Below, piece by piece: positions 53,201-64,000 of a stretch of DNA of 64,000 nt. Source of the stretch: Chamaecrista fasciculata (taxonomy: Eukaryota; Streptophyta; Magnoliopsida; Fabales; Fabaceae); contig QANZ01022989.1 of the NCBI GenBank assembly GCA_003254925.1, positions 45,367-109,366 of the forward strand. The letters run 5' to 3'. Numbering within the stretch: the first letter of the stretch is position 1; every line of letters starts with the position of its first letter. Both the position numbers and the translations under genes were made by a program. The notes beneath the pieces were generated by a model. It made no database searches and was not told where the DNA came from. It worked only from the letters and a program-made list of their open reading frames with translations.

Positions 53201-55420
53201 ACCATCAGATTCAGGTTCTTCAGAAAGGTTAGCCGCATAAGTTTTGTTCCTCTCAGACTTCAAAGAATCCTCAGAGGCTTCAATTTCCCTTGATCTTTGA
53301 TCACCACCAACAGTGACACCAGCAAGAGAAACTTCAGCCTGCGCTTCAGCAATCACTTCAACAATAGGATCACGGTTAATGCTCTCATCCAGAACATGGA
53401 TATCAGGAGAGACAACCTCTTTATCTTCACTCAGTCGGTTTGAGTTGAAACTGGAATGGGACTCCTCAATCACAGTCTCCTTTAAGTCATACTCCTCATG
53501 GTTCAAAACTTCAGATGAGTGTAGGGTTAGAGGATCTTTCAAGACAACTTCTTCAGGGAATTTACAATATTCAAACTCATGCTGAGAATGAGCTAAATCA
53601 GGATTAGGAAGTGCATAGACATTTACATTTCCTTCTCCCTCTTCCTGAGAAGCCTTGACTAGATCACTAGAAATAGCAGGCTGTAACAAATGTTCAGACT
53701 CCACTTGAACAACATTTGAGCAATCATTTGTATTGAAAACAGAATCTCCATCATGAGGCACCACAGAAGACAACTCAACACTATTCTTTTCCTTAAGCTT
53801 AACAACTTCATCAACTCCATCAGCCACTTCTCCATCTGAAGTTACCTTATCACTAACTTCTACTTTAGACGGTCCCTCGCTAATTCCATCTACAAAATTA
53901 TCGGAAGAGTCCAAAATCTCACCCATGTCTCTGTTTGATTCAGTCCCATCCTTTCCTTTCAGATTAGTCTCCTCAGCAGCACAAGTCAAACCAAAATCTG
54001 CCACATTTTCACCAGTTTCGGGAATTAGATCTGATGCAGCTTCAGCTTTGCTAACTCTGCTCAGATGTGAGTTACTTGGCAAACCTAATAAATCATCATT
54101 ATGAACAATAGTTGATGCTTCAGTCCTCAAATCTGAATCAGAGGTTGACAATGGTTCCAAACTAGTGCCTGCTGCTCGAACTTGCAACTCTGGTGTCTTT
54201 TGCACCTCAACCCCTTCACTTTGCAAATCTTCAGGACTTTGCATTTGGAAGTCATCACTTGTCTTGATAATTGACTGGCTCACATCTGCAGCTGTGCAAG
54301 TTATTATCAGTGCAGGATAGAGCCACAAGGGAAAAGCAAATCATGCATTGTAATAAGTAAATAGATTGAACATACAAAAAAAATCTGCCTAGCTCAAACA
54401 TTGGTGGATACAATTTTTTTCCAGAAACTTCTACAGGAATGATTTCCTTCTAAAGCTAGAAACAGTAGACAATGGATTTATAAAAAAAACAATATTACAA
54501 TTCCCAAAAGCAACACTACTTTAGCTACCAACACAAGATGAATAAACCATCATCCAAAGCGCTCAAATCATTTGAAGTGAAGCTTACCATCAGAAAGTTT
54601 GTCCTCAGAAGGCTCTGAAAATTTTGAATCCTTCCTGTCAAGTCTATCCACACTAATTGCAGAGTCTGAACTTAATCCACTATCTGAAAAGTCAGCAACT
54701 GCATCTGTGAAAACCTCATCTTCTGATCTATTTATTTTTTCTCCAATTTCGCCACCACCCTTCTCACTTTTACCTATTTCCAAGGAGTTTGGGCCTGGCA
54801 TATCTGATTTCACACACATCAACACATTAGCAAACATGAGTTATCACAAAAATATTAAATTATCCCGACATTAACAGGATTTTCTTTCTTTTTTGGTAGA
54901 GTAAGCCAAGCTCGTAAACAATTAAATATATAAGTAAGTTTAGAATATATAATTTGACTGACTTGTTGTTTTGTGGTCATCATCAGAGTCGTCTGAAGCG
55001 TTGGAATGGGCGTGTCCCTCTGAATCGAACAATTTATAACCTTCAACAGTTCCACAGATCCTCTTGTGAGCACGCCTGTGTTTGGCACTTGGGTGTGGAT
55101 TTGGGAAGGGCCATCCACATTTGTGGCATAAATGGACTCCATGACTCTCATGCCCTTCAAAATCAAAAGAAAAAAAAAATCACATTCCAGAAACTCATAA
55201 AACCCCAGATGAAAAACGACAGACTTTTCCATAAGAAATATAACCAGAAAGACAAGGACTTTTTTCCATTAAAGAAAGTGAAAAAATATAAAAGGCAAAG
55301 AAACAGCGAGATAAAGAAAAACAAGATAGACAGAAAAACTCATTAAGACTGAAAAAAAAAAGAAGGTAAAGTAAAGGCACCTGGAATGTGAGGAGGTCGT
55401 TTGTGATCTTGGTGTTCCAT
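50235..55420 (-). CDS. Large acidic protein with an N-terminal C2H2 zinc finger, function unknown
   Basis: Five exons (55381-55420, 54963-55154, 54588-54803, 51673-54285 and 50235-50902) join in phase to 1,242 residues. A C2H2 finger lies near the N-terminus (C23, C26, H39, H43 in LCHKCGWPFPNPHPSAKHRR), followed by an acidic DDSDDD stretch. Exon 4 encodes about 870 Ser/Glu/Asp/Val-rich residues of likely disorder containing internal duplications. The C-terminus is basic and ends with the ordered-looking KNRPYWIQFVCCTSV. The finger and the conserved tail resemble an uncharacterised plant family whose name I cannot give. Nuclear location is plausible but unproven. The start is the ATG at 55420 whose 13-codon exon splices to the finger. 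Confidence 0.8.
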
Positions 55421-55655
55421 GTGCAAGGCGAGGCAAATGGATCAGATGAAAGAAAACGAACAAGGAGAAGAAGATGAAGAAAAAAAGAGGATAAAACCAA
55501 AAAAGAGGAAAGCAGAGTATAATAATGGAAGTAGAGAGGACAAGAAGACGAAGAAGACGACTTGTTGGTGGAGGCAGAGACACCAAAAGACGAAGAGACG
55601 AAGAGAACAGTGAGAAATGAAATGAAATGAAGACTATAGACTATAGTATAGTACA

Positions 55656-55706
55656 CTTTTTTTTTTTTGGGTGAGAAAGATAATTTCATTGAAATTAAAA
55701 TTATAG
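55656..55706 (-). mobile_element. Extremely 5'-truncated LINE insertion
   Basis: On the minus strand about 40 bases of LINE-like 3' end (CAATGAAATTATCTTTCTCA) run into a 12-base poly(A), seen as T at 55657-55668. The insertion is flanked by TATAGTATAGTACA at 55642-55655 and 55707-55720. It sits about 240 bp upstream of the C2H2 start codon. Confidence 0.65.
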
Positions 55707-56269
55707 TATAGTATAGTACAGTCATACGGAACAACGCCAGACAAAGAGAGGGCCTCACCCATGTGGACTCTCTAGTATTACACATGCCAATTTCTCATTG
55801 GCCCACTCCATACAAACTCACTCTTCTCTCTCTTCTTATGATTTTTTTCAAGATATCAAAATCAATTTTCATTAAAAAAATAATTAGATTATATATCTGA
55901 CCTAGTTCTAAACAATTTTAAAATGAATTATTTTTTATTAAATTATATATATGTAATTAATTATAATTTTACTTTAGTTACTAGAGGAATATTATGATGA
56001 GGAGGATTTATAAAATAAGCTTCTCTAAATATACTATAAATTAGAATAAAAAAAGAAAATGTACAGAAATTGAGTAGAGAAAGAATAATTAATTTGTATT
56101 AGGGTTACTTTACAGTTATTTATAAGTGAGACCTTAGAAAAAGTCAATTAATTATATTGTGATAACAAACTCAAAATTTTTATAATGAAAGAATCTTAAA
56201 AAGATTGAGAGTTGAGAATGAGTCAAATGAGTCAAACCCTAAACCCTAAACCATATCGTCCATACATTT

Positions 56270-56540
56270 CACAATTTATGAAGTATGGACACTTCATTTT
56301 GACAGCGTGTCACCGTGTCGGACACGTGTCTGTGTTCGACACCCATACGACACCCACACGACACATATCCATAAGTTTCAAAATATAAAATCAATTTTTT
56401 ATGACTTTATCATGATATATTAATATCACATAAAATTGTTTTTATATATAAATATATGTCGTGTTGTGTCTTGTAATTTTAAGAATCTAATGTGTTAGTG
56501 TGTCTGTGCCGTGTCCATGTCAGCGTCCATGCTTCCTAAA
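56270..56540 (+). repeat. GTGTCGG-type MITE-like element, copy 1
   Basis: It contains GTGTCGGACACGTGTC and CGACACCCATACGACACCC at one end and GTGCCGTGTCCATGTCAGCG with CATGCTTCC at the other, with an AT-rich centre. A second copy in inverted orientation lies at 57041-57375. Ends approximate. Confidence 0.6.
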
Positions 56541-57040
56541 CGACAACAATCAACCCTCTAATATATTAATATATATATAATTAATAATAATAATGAATAT
56601 TAATACATTGTTAAAATATTTTAATATATATAAAATATTTAATATTTTGTTTTTATAATTTTATATCTTTTAGATATAAATTTAAAAATATTATATTTGA
56701 TATATAAATATAAATATTTGTTATTACAAATAATATATCTCTTATCTATTTTTAATCACATCAAATTTAATCCCAATGGCGTATAGGATAAAAACTCAAG
56801 GTATTTTAATTATCAACAACACTTGCATCTTTTTTTCCCATTGAAAAAAAAAAACCAACACTTGCATCTTTCATTCTTTTGAAACATCCAAGGGTAAATA
56901 AGATTGTGATGAGAGATAAATAAGAGAAGAGTGTGGAGCATGTTAAGAGAGTGAAGTCCACCGCAGAGGATAGAGAGAGATTTTGGTAGCACGTGACGAC
57001 TGACGACCTTTCCACCGCTGAGGATGCGAATATAATCTAT

Positions 57041-57375
57041 TCCAGGAAGTATGGACACTGATACGGACACGGGATACGACACAGACATGGTGACACACTA
57101 AATTTTCAAAATTACGCGACACGACACGGCATGTATTTATATATATAAATAATTAAATATTCATAATTTTTAATGAAAAATTTTAAAATTACAAGTTTTA
57201 TTCATAATATATGTCATATGTATTATTATTTTCTCTTATATGTCATGTTAAAGTCACAAAAAATTGATTTATATTATAAAATTTATGAATAAATTTCGTG
57301 TCGGTGTCGTACGGGTGTCGGATACTGACACGTGTCCGACAAGGCGACACGCCCTCAAAATAAAGTGTCGAAATC
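57041..57375 (-). repeat. GTGTCGG-type MITE-like element, copy 2 (inverted)
   Basis: It starts GGAAGTATGGACACTGATAC and ends with GACACGTGTCCGACAAGGCG plus CTCAAAATAAAGTGTCG, the reverse arrangement of copy 1. The two copies are about 500 bp apart and could pair as a large hairpin. Confidence 0.6.
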
Positions 57376-57624
57376 TATCAAATCCCTTTCCGTTCCAATG
57401 GAAGGAACATGCTAAACTTACGTATCTGTGACGCTCGATATGATGACAGCCAAAGCCAATGAACTCTATATGTTTGTGCTGCCTTATTAAATTCTCTAAT
57501 TAATTCTCACTCTCTACTCTCTACAGCGAGAAATATATGTCCCCAGCGTACACTACAATCAAAACGCTCACCTCTTTCTTTCTTTGTATTTCACAAATAA
57601 AAAATAAATAAATTACTAGGTGTT

Positions 57625-58319
57625 CTTTTATATATATACTATATAAAAAAAATGGTGAAAGAATACAAACCGAACCTTCTTGAGTAGAATCTAAGGGACA
57701 TCAGGCCAGCATTCTGGACCACGGGATCCCTCAAATCATGGCTTGAGGACGCTAAAAACTCAAAAACTTTAACATCATAAGCAAAAGAAAATAGCAGACA
57801 ATAAAAAACATTAACATAAAATGAAACATAAAATTGCATGATCCTGATGACCGATACCGGGTCTGGCTTTGTGTTCCTCCAAACCGCTCCATTCCTACAA
57901 TTCCAAAGAGCATTAAGATCTACCAGAATAGTGAGCCCTACCTTCGAGAAAAGTTCCTTGTTGCACCTCCAACGGATGATCCAACTTGTCAATCAAGTGC
58001 AGAAGTTACAATTTCTCATATGATACTTATAAGTAATCGGCAACCCAACCCAAACCAAACAGCTCTCGCAAAACTACAGAGTAAGAAAGTGTGCGAGACA
58101 GAATCATCAGTAGCGTCACATAGTAGGCAAACAATTTCACAATGCAGATGGTGCCGATTTAGATTCGTGAAGGTAGGAACAACATCATTATATATCTTCC
58201 AAACAGTCAGCAGAACCCTCATCGAAACTTTCGTCTTCCAAAAATCTTTAAAGAAAAAGTTTGAGATCCTATTATTGCTTTGACCCGAATGATTACCAGT
58301 TAACCACGAGTTAGCAAAT
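57625..58319 (-). pseudogene. Truncated LINE ORF2 remnant (zf-RVT and downstream region)
   Basis: Two broken reading frames remain. The one at 58016-58222 keeps the zinc-binding pattern CLLC...H...C followed by ARAVWFG, and the one at 57639-57992 keeps LWNCRNGAVW, typical of sequence just after zf-RVT in plant non-LTR elements. A 16-bp target duplication TAAATTACTAGGTGTT flanks it (57609-57624 and 58320-58335). No endonuclease or reverse transcriptase core is present. It is not a copy of the full LINE at 3321-10690 by eye. Confidence 0.75.
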
Positions 58320-59525
58320 TAAATTACTAGGTGTTACATTAAAAAAATAGTAATAATTTCTTTAGTTTTTTTCAAATTGATTATTTTTCTTTAACTACGC
58401 CTTATCTAGTTAGAGCCAAAATTATGTCCTTCACATCATCTCATGAGTCAATTAGCTTAGCTCTGATATATTATTTATTAATCGGTGGATGAGTTGGGTA
58501 TTACTACTATTTATTATTAATTTATTTATTATATATATCACATGCATTCCTAAACATAGAATTGAGTGAGTTGACATGCTGACTGACTGCACTTAACGGA
58601 AATGTAATATTCTTTTCCAAAAAAATACTCATTAATTTTGTTATCGATGGTCATTCATTTTTAGGGTAAACAAAATATTAAAATACTCATTTCTATATAT
58701 ATGGTGTTTAAGGTTTCTACACACAGATTAAGGAAATGATTAGCCAACATAGAATGAAGAGAAAAATGAAATAAAATGACTAAACTATCCCTATTAAATT
58801 ACTTGAAAAATGTTTATACATTTATGACTCTATTATAGTTAATAGGGGTAGAATGGTAAAAAAATAATTAATGCTCTCTTGAATTTATAAAACATCAGAT
58901 ATTTTGAAACAAAAATGATTTTCTAAAACACCAAATATTCAGAACCGGAGTGAGTAAGATTTTGTGCAATTTTATATTTAATGTCGAATAAATTAAATAT
59001 AACTTTTTGCAAACAAAGGAAAAAGAACAATGAAAGTTACGTAATTCTCTCGAATATATTAAACGTCATTGCACCTATCATTTTCTAGGATTCTTGGTTT
59101 TGTTAGTATGGATTCGTCTTTTGTGTTGACCTAAGACTTGTCTTTAATACTTATCGCCGACACGTAAGGGTTGTTTAGGTTGACATATATACGTATTTCC
59201 ATTACCACAAATATTATAAAATATACTCATTAATTAAATACTATATATCACGCGTTAATACAATATGAAACTTTTATTAATTATATATATATATAGTGAG
59301 TTGTGATTGTCAATTTTATTTGAGAATATCCACCAAACAGTTTTACAATATATATGATCTAGTTACTTTATTTGATACCTTATATATTAATTTTCTCAAA
59401 TTTGATCTTTCTTACCTTCATTTTCCATCTGTCTCATTCGGCCAAAAAAAAAACTTCATCGGTCTCTCGCAGATTTTTTATGGTTAATGTTAACTTTTCA
59501 TGATTTCATGGCATTAAAATAAAAT

Positions 59526-59919
59526 GGTAAATTACACTTTAGTATTATATTGTATGAACTGATTTTACTTTGGTATCATGTTCTTTCAAAAATGATATTT
59601 TAGTATCATGTTCTTTGCATCGTTAATATTTTGATACCTTATTTTTTAAAAGTGACATTTTGATACGTTGTTCTTTGCACCATTAACACTTTGATACCCT
59701 AAAATTAAATAAATAGAACAGGGTATGTAACAAATTGTGAAAGAACAGAGTATCAAAGTGAAATCATTCCATAGAACATGATACCAAAGTGTTAACGGTG
59801 CAAATTAAAGAACATGATACTAAAATGTTACTTTTTGCACAAAATGTTACCGGTGCAAAAAATAGGGTACCAAAATGAAATCGGTCCATAGAACATAGTG
59901 TCAAAGTGTAATTTACCCT
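59526..59919. mobile_element. Mutator-type MITE (GGTAAATTACAC family)
   Basis: Termini GGTAAATTACACTTTAGTAT and CAAAGTGTAATTTACC. Flanking 9-mers AAATAAAAT (59517-59525) and TAATAAAAT (59920-59928) match at 8 of 9. The arms contain repeated 'tttggtaccatgttcttt'-like phrases. Confidence 0.75.
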
Positions 59920-60637
59920 TAATAAAATATAATTTTAATAATCTTTTGAGTCTCAATCTATAGCTCATTTGTTATAACACAATTTAGAGGCAAATTAATT
60001 TTATTTAAATTGTATAAGATCATAAAAACGACCAAATTTTTTCACCAATTCCAACATTACAAGTCTAAAACTTTTTTATTAAACTCCATCAACCTTATAA
60101 TCAGGTAATCAACTGATGCACATAGATCGATCAATTTTAATCATTTGCAAAAACTCACACAAATAAGTGACACGACATGAGGAATAGAATGCTTCAATAT
60201 TTCCAAGACATGGATGATACAGAAAAGTACAAATTGTATGAAAAGACGTGCAATTAGTGGGGCCATTAGAGCGGCGTGGTGGTTGTTGAGCTAGTGTTGG
60301 ATGATCTGTTACAATAACTTGATAACTATGGCCTCATTTATTATATGTTTTCTTCTTTTAAATAAGTATAAAGAAATAGAATAATGAATGTTTGCATGAT
60401 ATATATATTATTTATTAATCGGTGGATGAGTTGGGTATTACTACTCTATATTATTAGGGTTAATTAGTCTTATTATGTTGCTAAATCTTAATTTTTGTTA
60501 ACACACTGTAGAATGTGGATGCACTAGAGTGCAACGTGCCTTTGAAGACAAATAAATGGCTTATTAATTTAACTTATAAAAACCCAACAAAAATATTAAT
60601 TGTGTTGGTCGTTTAACTTTAACTCCATCACAAGTCA

Positions 60638-61206
60638 CAAGTTCTTTCATGAAATCATTGAACATCCTTTGTCCCATTACCACAACAACTGTACCATCCC
60701 TTTTTAAGTATTAATTATTATACACCTTTTGGCCATATATACCAAACCAATTGTCATCGCTTATTTATCTAACTTCTTTCCATCTATCTATATTATTAAC
60801 ATAGGTTATAATTTCATCTCAGTCATTTATATATTGAGTCAAATTTCATTTTAGTTCTACACATTTTTTTGTGTTGCAAAGTCATGCTTTATGTTTATTT
60901 TTTTCACTTTTGATCTTATTTCTACTATCAAAAGATGATTTGATTTCATTTGTCGGTGATTCCAATTTAAAAAAGAGAATTCGTTAAAAATAACACATAG
61001 TTTTAAACTCATTGGATTCGAATTTGAAATGATAAAAATATGATCAACTTCACTTGTTTTATCATAATATGAGCAATCTACTTTCAAGAAACGATCCAAA
61101 CTAAGTTAAGAAAGTACTTGTTAAAAATAACTTATAGCTTCAACTCTTAACATTGAAATTTGAAACAAAGGATGTTCAATGATTTCATGAATATGAAAGA
61201 ACTTGT
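60638..61206. repeat. Inverted repeat about 500 bp apart
   Basis: ACAAGTTCTTTCAT plus GAAATCATTGAACATCCTTT (about 60638-60672) pairs with ACAAAGGATGTTCAATGATT and following bases (about 61165-61206), with a 6-base insertion in the right arm. Two direct copies of GTTAAAAATAAC lie between (about 60985 and 61122). Possible old element remnant. Confidence 0.55.
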
Positions 61207-62022
61207 CCCATAAAAATATGAAATATCACTTTGGAAATAAAAGACGTAGGATCAAGGCCATACATAAAATACCAAATGAGGTTTTAAAATATTGATAAAT
61301 ATAAATATCTACTTCATTTTACTGATGGGATCAAGTCTAGTGAAAAAATTAATCTTTTGCAACGTGATTAATTTGTACTTAAACTTTTGTTAAAAAAAGT
61401 ACTCACATCTAGTATTTTGCTATATATCAAACAAAATTACACAAAAGATAACTTGTAAAAGAAATAATAATAATTATAGTAAAAAGAACTCCACTTCAGT
61501 GGTCCATTTAGATTTTTAAGTATTAATATAATCTGGTTGCCTATGGGATGTCTCTAACTGTCTCCATATAGTCTTCACCAAATCCATTAACTTGCTTGTC
61601 TCTCAAGTTTAATGCCATTTTCCAAGTTGGGTTCGCCATCACCTAATTCATACTTTGCAACTTAACCTCAATCCTTTTCTTTTATGTTTTCTTTGCCTAA
61701 ATTTCAGTCTTCAATCTATGAATTTCCTCGCTTGACTTCACTGGACTTTCTTTCACATTCCTTGCCCTGCTTTTTATTTGGATGCTTCCTAAAGCATACT
61801 TTGAGTTCATGATATCTGCTGGGCCCAGCCCAATTCATTATTGGGCTTTCTCATTCTAGCCCAAAATTTTCACACCCCTGGATGTGGCCCACTTTAACAA
61901 TTTCAATTTCAATTTCATGTAAGCTTAAGCAAAACACTTTAAAATAATTTACATTTCGAGCTAAAAAAACCATTAATTAAAGACTTTTTTCCTAAAATTA
62001 CAAGGCTGAGAATATAATTTTA

Positions 62023-62391
62023 GGGTAAATTACGTTTTGATACTCTGTTTTATGGACCAATTTTACTTCGGTACCATGTTCTTTTAAAAGCGACACTTTG
62101 ATACATTGTTTTTTACATTGTTAATATTTTGGTACCATATGTTCTTTCAAAAGTGACATTTTAATATATTGTTATTTGCACCATTAACACTTTGGTACCC
62201 TGTTTTATTGACTAATTTCACTTTGGTACTATGTTCTTTCACAATTTGTTACCATGTTCTATCTTTTGAAAGAACATGATACCAAAATGTTAAGGGTGCA
62301 AAGAACAGGACACCAAAGTGTCAATTTTGAAATAACAAGATACCAAAGTGAAATCGATCCATAAAATAGGGTACCAAAATATAATTTACCC
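62023..62391. mobile_element. Mutator-type MITE (GGGTAAATTACAC family)
   Basis: 369 bp; left end GGGTAAATTACGTTTTGATA, right end ATAATTTACCC. A perfect 9-bp duplication ATAATTTTA flanks it (62014-62022 and 62392-62400). It has internal inverted repetition with the phrase 'tttggtacc'. Confidence 0.9.
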
Positions 62392-62485
62392 ATAATTTTA
62401 TTAAAACATTTTTTTCAATCACTATTTTAGTATTCTGAAATTTAAATTTTTGTACACTTCTCATTTGTTATTTGTTTTTTTTGGT

Positions 62486-62880
62486 TAAAGTATACTTTTG
62501 GTCTCATAACTTTTGCTAAGGTACCAATTTGGTCCCATAACTTTTTTTGTTGCACTTTTAGTCCCATATCTTTTGCTCAATTTGCAGATTTGGTCCCATA
62601 TCTTTAGGTCATGTTTCAAAATTGATTTCATATATTTTGGTCAGATTGTAGAATTGATCTCATATATTTGGATCAGGTGAGATTGAGAGTGAAACTTTTT
62701 GTAAAAATATGGAACCAATTCTGCAACCTGACCGACCAAAAGATATGGGACCAAAAGTGATACGGGACCAAATTTGCAACATTTTTCAAAGATATGAGAC
62801 AAAAAAATGCAACAAAAAAAGTTATGAGACCAAATTGAGACCTGAGCAAAACTTATGGGACTAAAAGTGGACTTTGACTT
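62486..62880. mobile_element. MITE-like foldback ('tttggtcccata' family)
   Basis: The left arm (TTTTGGTCTCATAACTTTTG) pairs with the right arm (CAAAACTTATGGGACTAAAA). Several tandem phrases 'tttggtcccatatctt' occur in each arm. It resembles the unit nested in the hAT-type MITE of FKBP intron 2. No target duplication read; ends approximate. Confidence 0.6.
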
Positions 62881-63087
62881 TTTTTTTTTCATACCAATTT
62901 TGGGTAGAAGAAAATAAAAGGACGTCGGCTACACTATAACACTACAGTCACCGAGTCACTGACCTTTTTCTTTGCTTCAAGGGAGAGGCAATCACCTTCT
63001 TCTCTTTGGCTGTTAGTGTTTCACAATTTTCACTCTCCATTCTCTCTTTCGTTTCATAATTCGCAATTCTCTCTCGTTTTCTGCACT

Positions 63088-63723
63088 ATGAATTTGGGCA
63101 ACTCCAATTCCAATGGACCCAACCAACCCCATTTTCACTTTCGCGATGTTTTCGACGACCTTCAACGTCGTTGCTCTTCTCTCCCAAATGCATTATCCAA
63201 CCTTGGCACTCATGCAAAGCGTGCCCTAGATGCCGGCATGACCAATTTTTATCTCACTTCTTCTTCTCAGATTCAGACAACTCCTGCTTGGGCTTCCATT
63301 ACCCACAAAAATCATGCACTTCGCACTCCTGCTAGGGCCATGTCAACCGAGGCCATCGAGGAGCGTTTGGCTGGCGTCCCTGTTTACGCGCTTAGCAATG
63401 CTTCCGAGGAATTCGTGCTTGTTTCTGGTACTTCAACTGGGAAGAATCTTGGCTTGTTTTGCTTTAAGAAAGAGGATGCTGAGGCTCTTCTTGACCAGGT
63501 TAAGACTATTGACCCCGAAATGCGAAGTGGCTCCAAAGTGGTGCCTGTTGCTTTGAATAAGGTTCACACTTGCTCCTGTGAAATATTTATACTCTGAGGA
63601 TTTTTGTTTGTTTTAGAGTGAAGTCTGTCACCATGGGCTCTTATGCAGGTCTTTCAGCTTAAGGTGGATGGAGTAGCCTTCAGATTGATACCGGAGTCTT
63701 CTCAAATAAAGAATGCCCTGAGA
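63088..63723 (+). CDS. TIC22: TIC22-like chloroplast protein import component (5' part)
   Basis: Exon 1 (63088-63561) and exon 2 (63649-63723) give the first 183 residues; the gene continues beyond the window. Conserved blocks LAGVPVYALSNASEEFVLVS, GLFCFKKEDAEALLDQVK and VFQLKVDGVAFRLIPESSQI identify the Tic22 family, soluble intermembrane-space proteins that assist precursor passage between the TOC and TIC complexes. An in-frame ATG 72 bases upstream (63016) exists; I chose the MNLGNSN start because it fits the short Asn-rich N-terminus of the family. Plants have two Tic22 paralogues and I cannot say which one this is. Confidence 0.88.
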
Positions 63724-64000
63724 GTGAGTCCTTCATAACTCATAACTATTTTTTTCAATCATGTCCGGATTATAGTTTGGTCTGAGGGACTAGGATTTAT
63801 GTTGTTGCGAGAACTTAAATAAATATATTTATGCCTCAGTACTGTGTAAAATAAATAAATAAATAAATAGTATGTAGGGGTTTCTCATCCTATAGCATAT
63901 AAAAATTAAAATAGAGCATGCGGCAGATGAAATTGAATTTCCTAACGCCTAAATAAAACCCATATTTCTGGGGATACATAATGCAGTTTTGAAGGTATAA
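63724..64000 (+). other. TIC22 intron 2 (partial)
   Basis: Starts with the donor GTGAGT at 63724 and shows no acceptor followed by TIC22-like coding sequence before the window ends. It contains a short AAAT microsatellite at about 63849-63868. Confidence 0.6.

Larger units (their letters stand above)
55421..57608. other. Gene-poor region upstream of the C2H2 gene
   Basis: The first 200 or so bases are the purine-rich (CT-rich on the gene strand) leader of the C2H2 gene. A short LINE insertion follows (55656-55706), then AT-rich DNA, a two-fold telomere-like run AAACCCTAAACCCTAAACC at 56234-56252 and a pair of inverted GTGTCGG-type elements. No supported gene. Confidence 0.5.
58336..63087. 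other. AT-rich intergenic DNA with several MITEs; TIC22 leader at the end
   Basis: No supported gene over about 4.7 kb. It holds MITEs at 59526-59919, 62023-62391 and 62486-62880, an inverted repeat at 60638-61206 and low-complexity AT DNA. The phrase TTATTTATTAATCGGTGGAT is repeated at about 58471 and 60408. The last 150 bases are the leader of the TIC22 gene. Confidence 0.5.

Noticed and set aside
54599..54874. Plus-strand frame opposite C2H2 exon 3
   Set aside because: Antisense to a confirmed exon and compositionally its complement.
55195..55785. Open frame of 196 codons on the minus strand at the start of the C2H2 gene
   Set aside because: It runs through the CT-rich leader, exon 1 in another frame and the truncated LINE insertion. 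Its Ser/Phe/Leu-rich composition comes from the polypyrimidine tract, and it resembles no family I know.
56234..56252. AAACCCTAAACCCTAAACC telomere-like repeat
   Set aside because: Only just over two units; short telomere-like motifs are common in plant chromosomes and nothing here indicates a chromosome end or fusion.

Overview
This window is nuclear DNA of a flowering plant, most likely a eudicot and perhaps a rosid. Genes have many GT-AG introns, intergenic DNA is AT-rich, and the recognisable genes are plant families: a SHAQKYF-type 1R-MYB, a ROF1-like multi-FKBP protein, SEC23, the meiotic protein PRD1, a chloroplast-type PPR protein and Tic22. I joined exons by hand at splice sites that keep reading phase. 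Species cannot be fixed from the sequence alone.

Layout. 550-2215 (+) MYB repressor-like gene. About 3321-10690 (-) a LINE with both ORFs open. 11342-12621 a Mutator-type MITE carrying a second MITE. 13532-14746 (+) NYN-domain nuclease-like protein. 15720-16392 (-) small protein of unknown function. 16863-20851 a 1,995-bp head-to-tail tandem duplication that catches the last exons of the next gene. 20365-24336 (-) FKBP62/ROF1-like gene, 12 exons. 24850-25813 a 964-bp near-palindromic foldback element with a perfect 9-bp target duplication. 25823-29600 repeat-rich DNA, including a solo LTR nested in a foldback element. 29875-37164 (+) SEC23, 12 exons. 38506-39345 a MITE and a 227-bp tandem duplication abutting the promoter of PRD1 (39480-46225, +, 9 exons). 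46726-48463 (-) PPR gene, tail-to-tail with PRD1. 50235-55420 (-) large acidic C2H2 protein. 55421-63015 gene-poor DNA with LINE debris and several MITEs. 63088 onwards (+) the 5' part of a TIC22 gene that runs off the window.

The genes are functionally unrelated housekeeping, regulatory and meiotic genes, as expected for a plant chromosome arm; there is no operon or gene cluster. The distinctive content is the density of non-autonomous DNA transposons whose 9-bp (Mutator-like) or 8-bp (hAT-like) target duplications can be read directly. Several lie in introns or promoters: one starts a few bases inside intron 1 of the FKBP gene, others lie in SEC23 intron 7 and upstream of PRD1. The best candidates for a second look are the 964-bp palindrome, the apparently identical 1,995-bp tandem duplication, the ATGA stop/start overlap of the two LINE ORFs, and the internal repeats of the acidic C2H2 protein.
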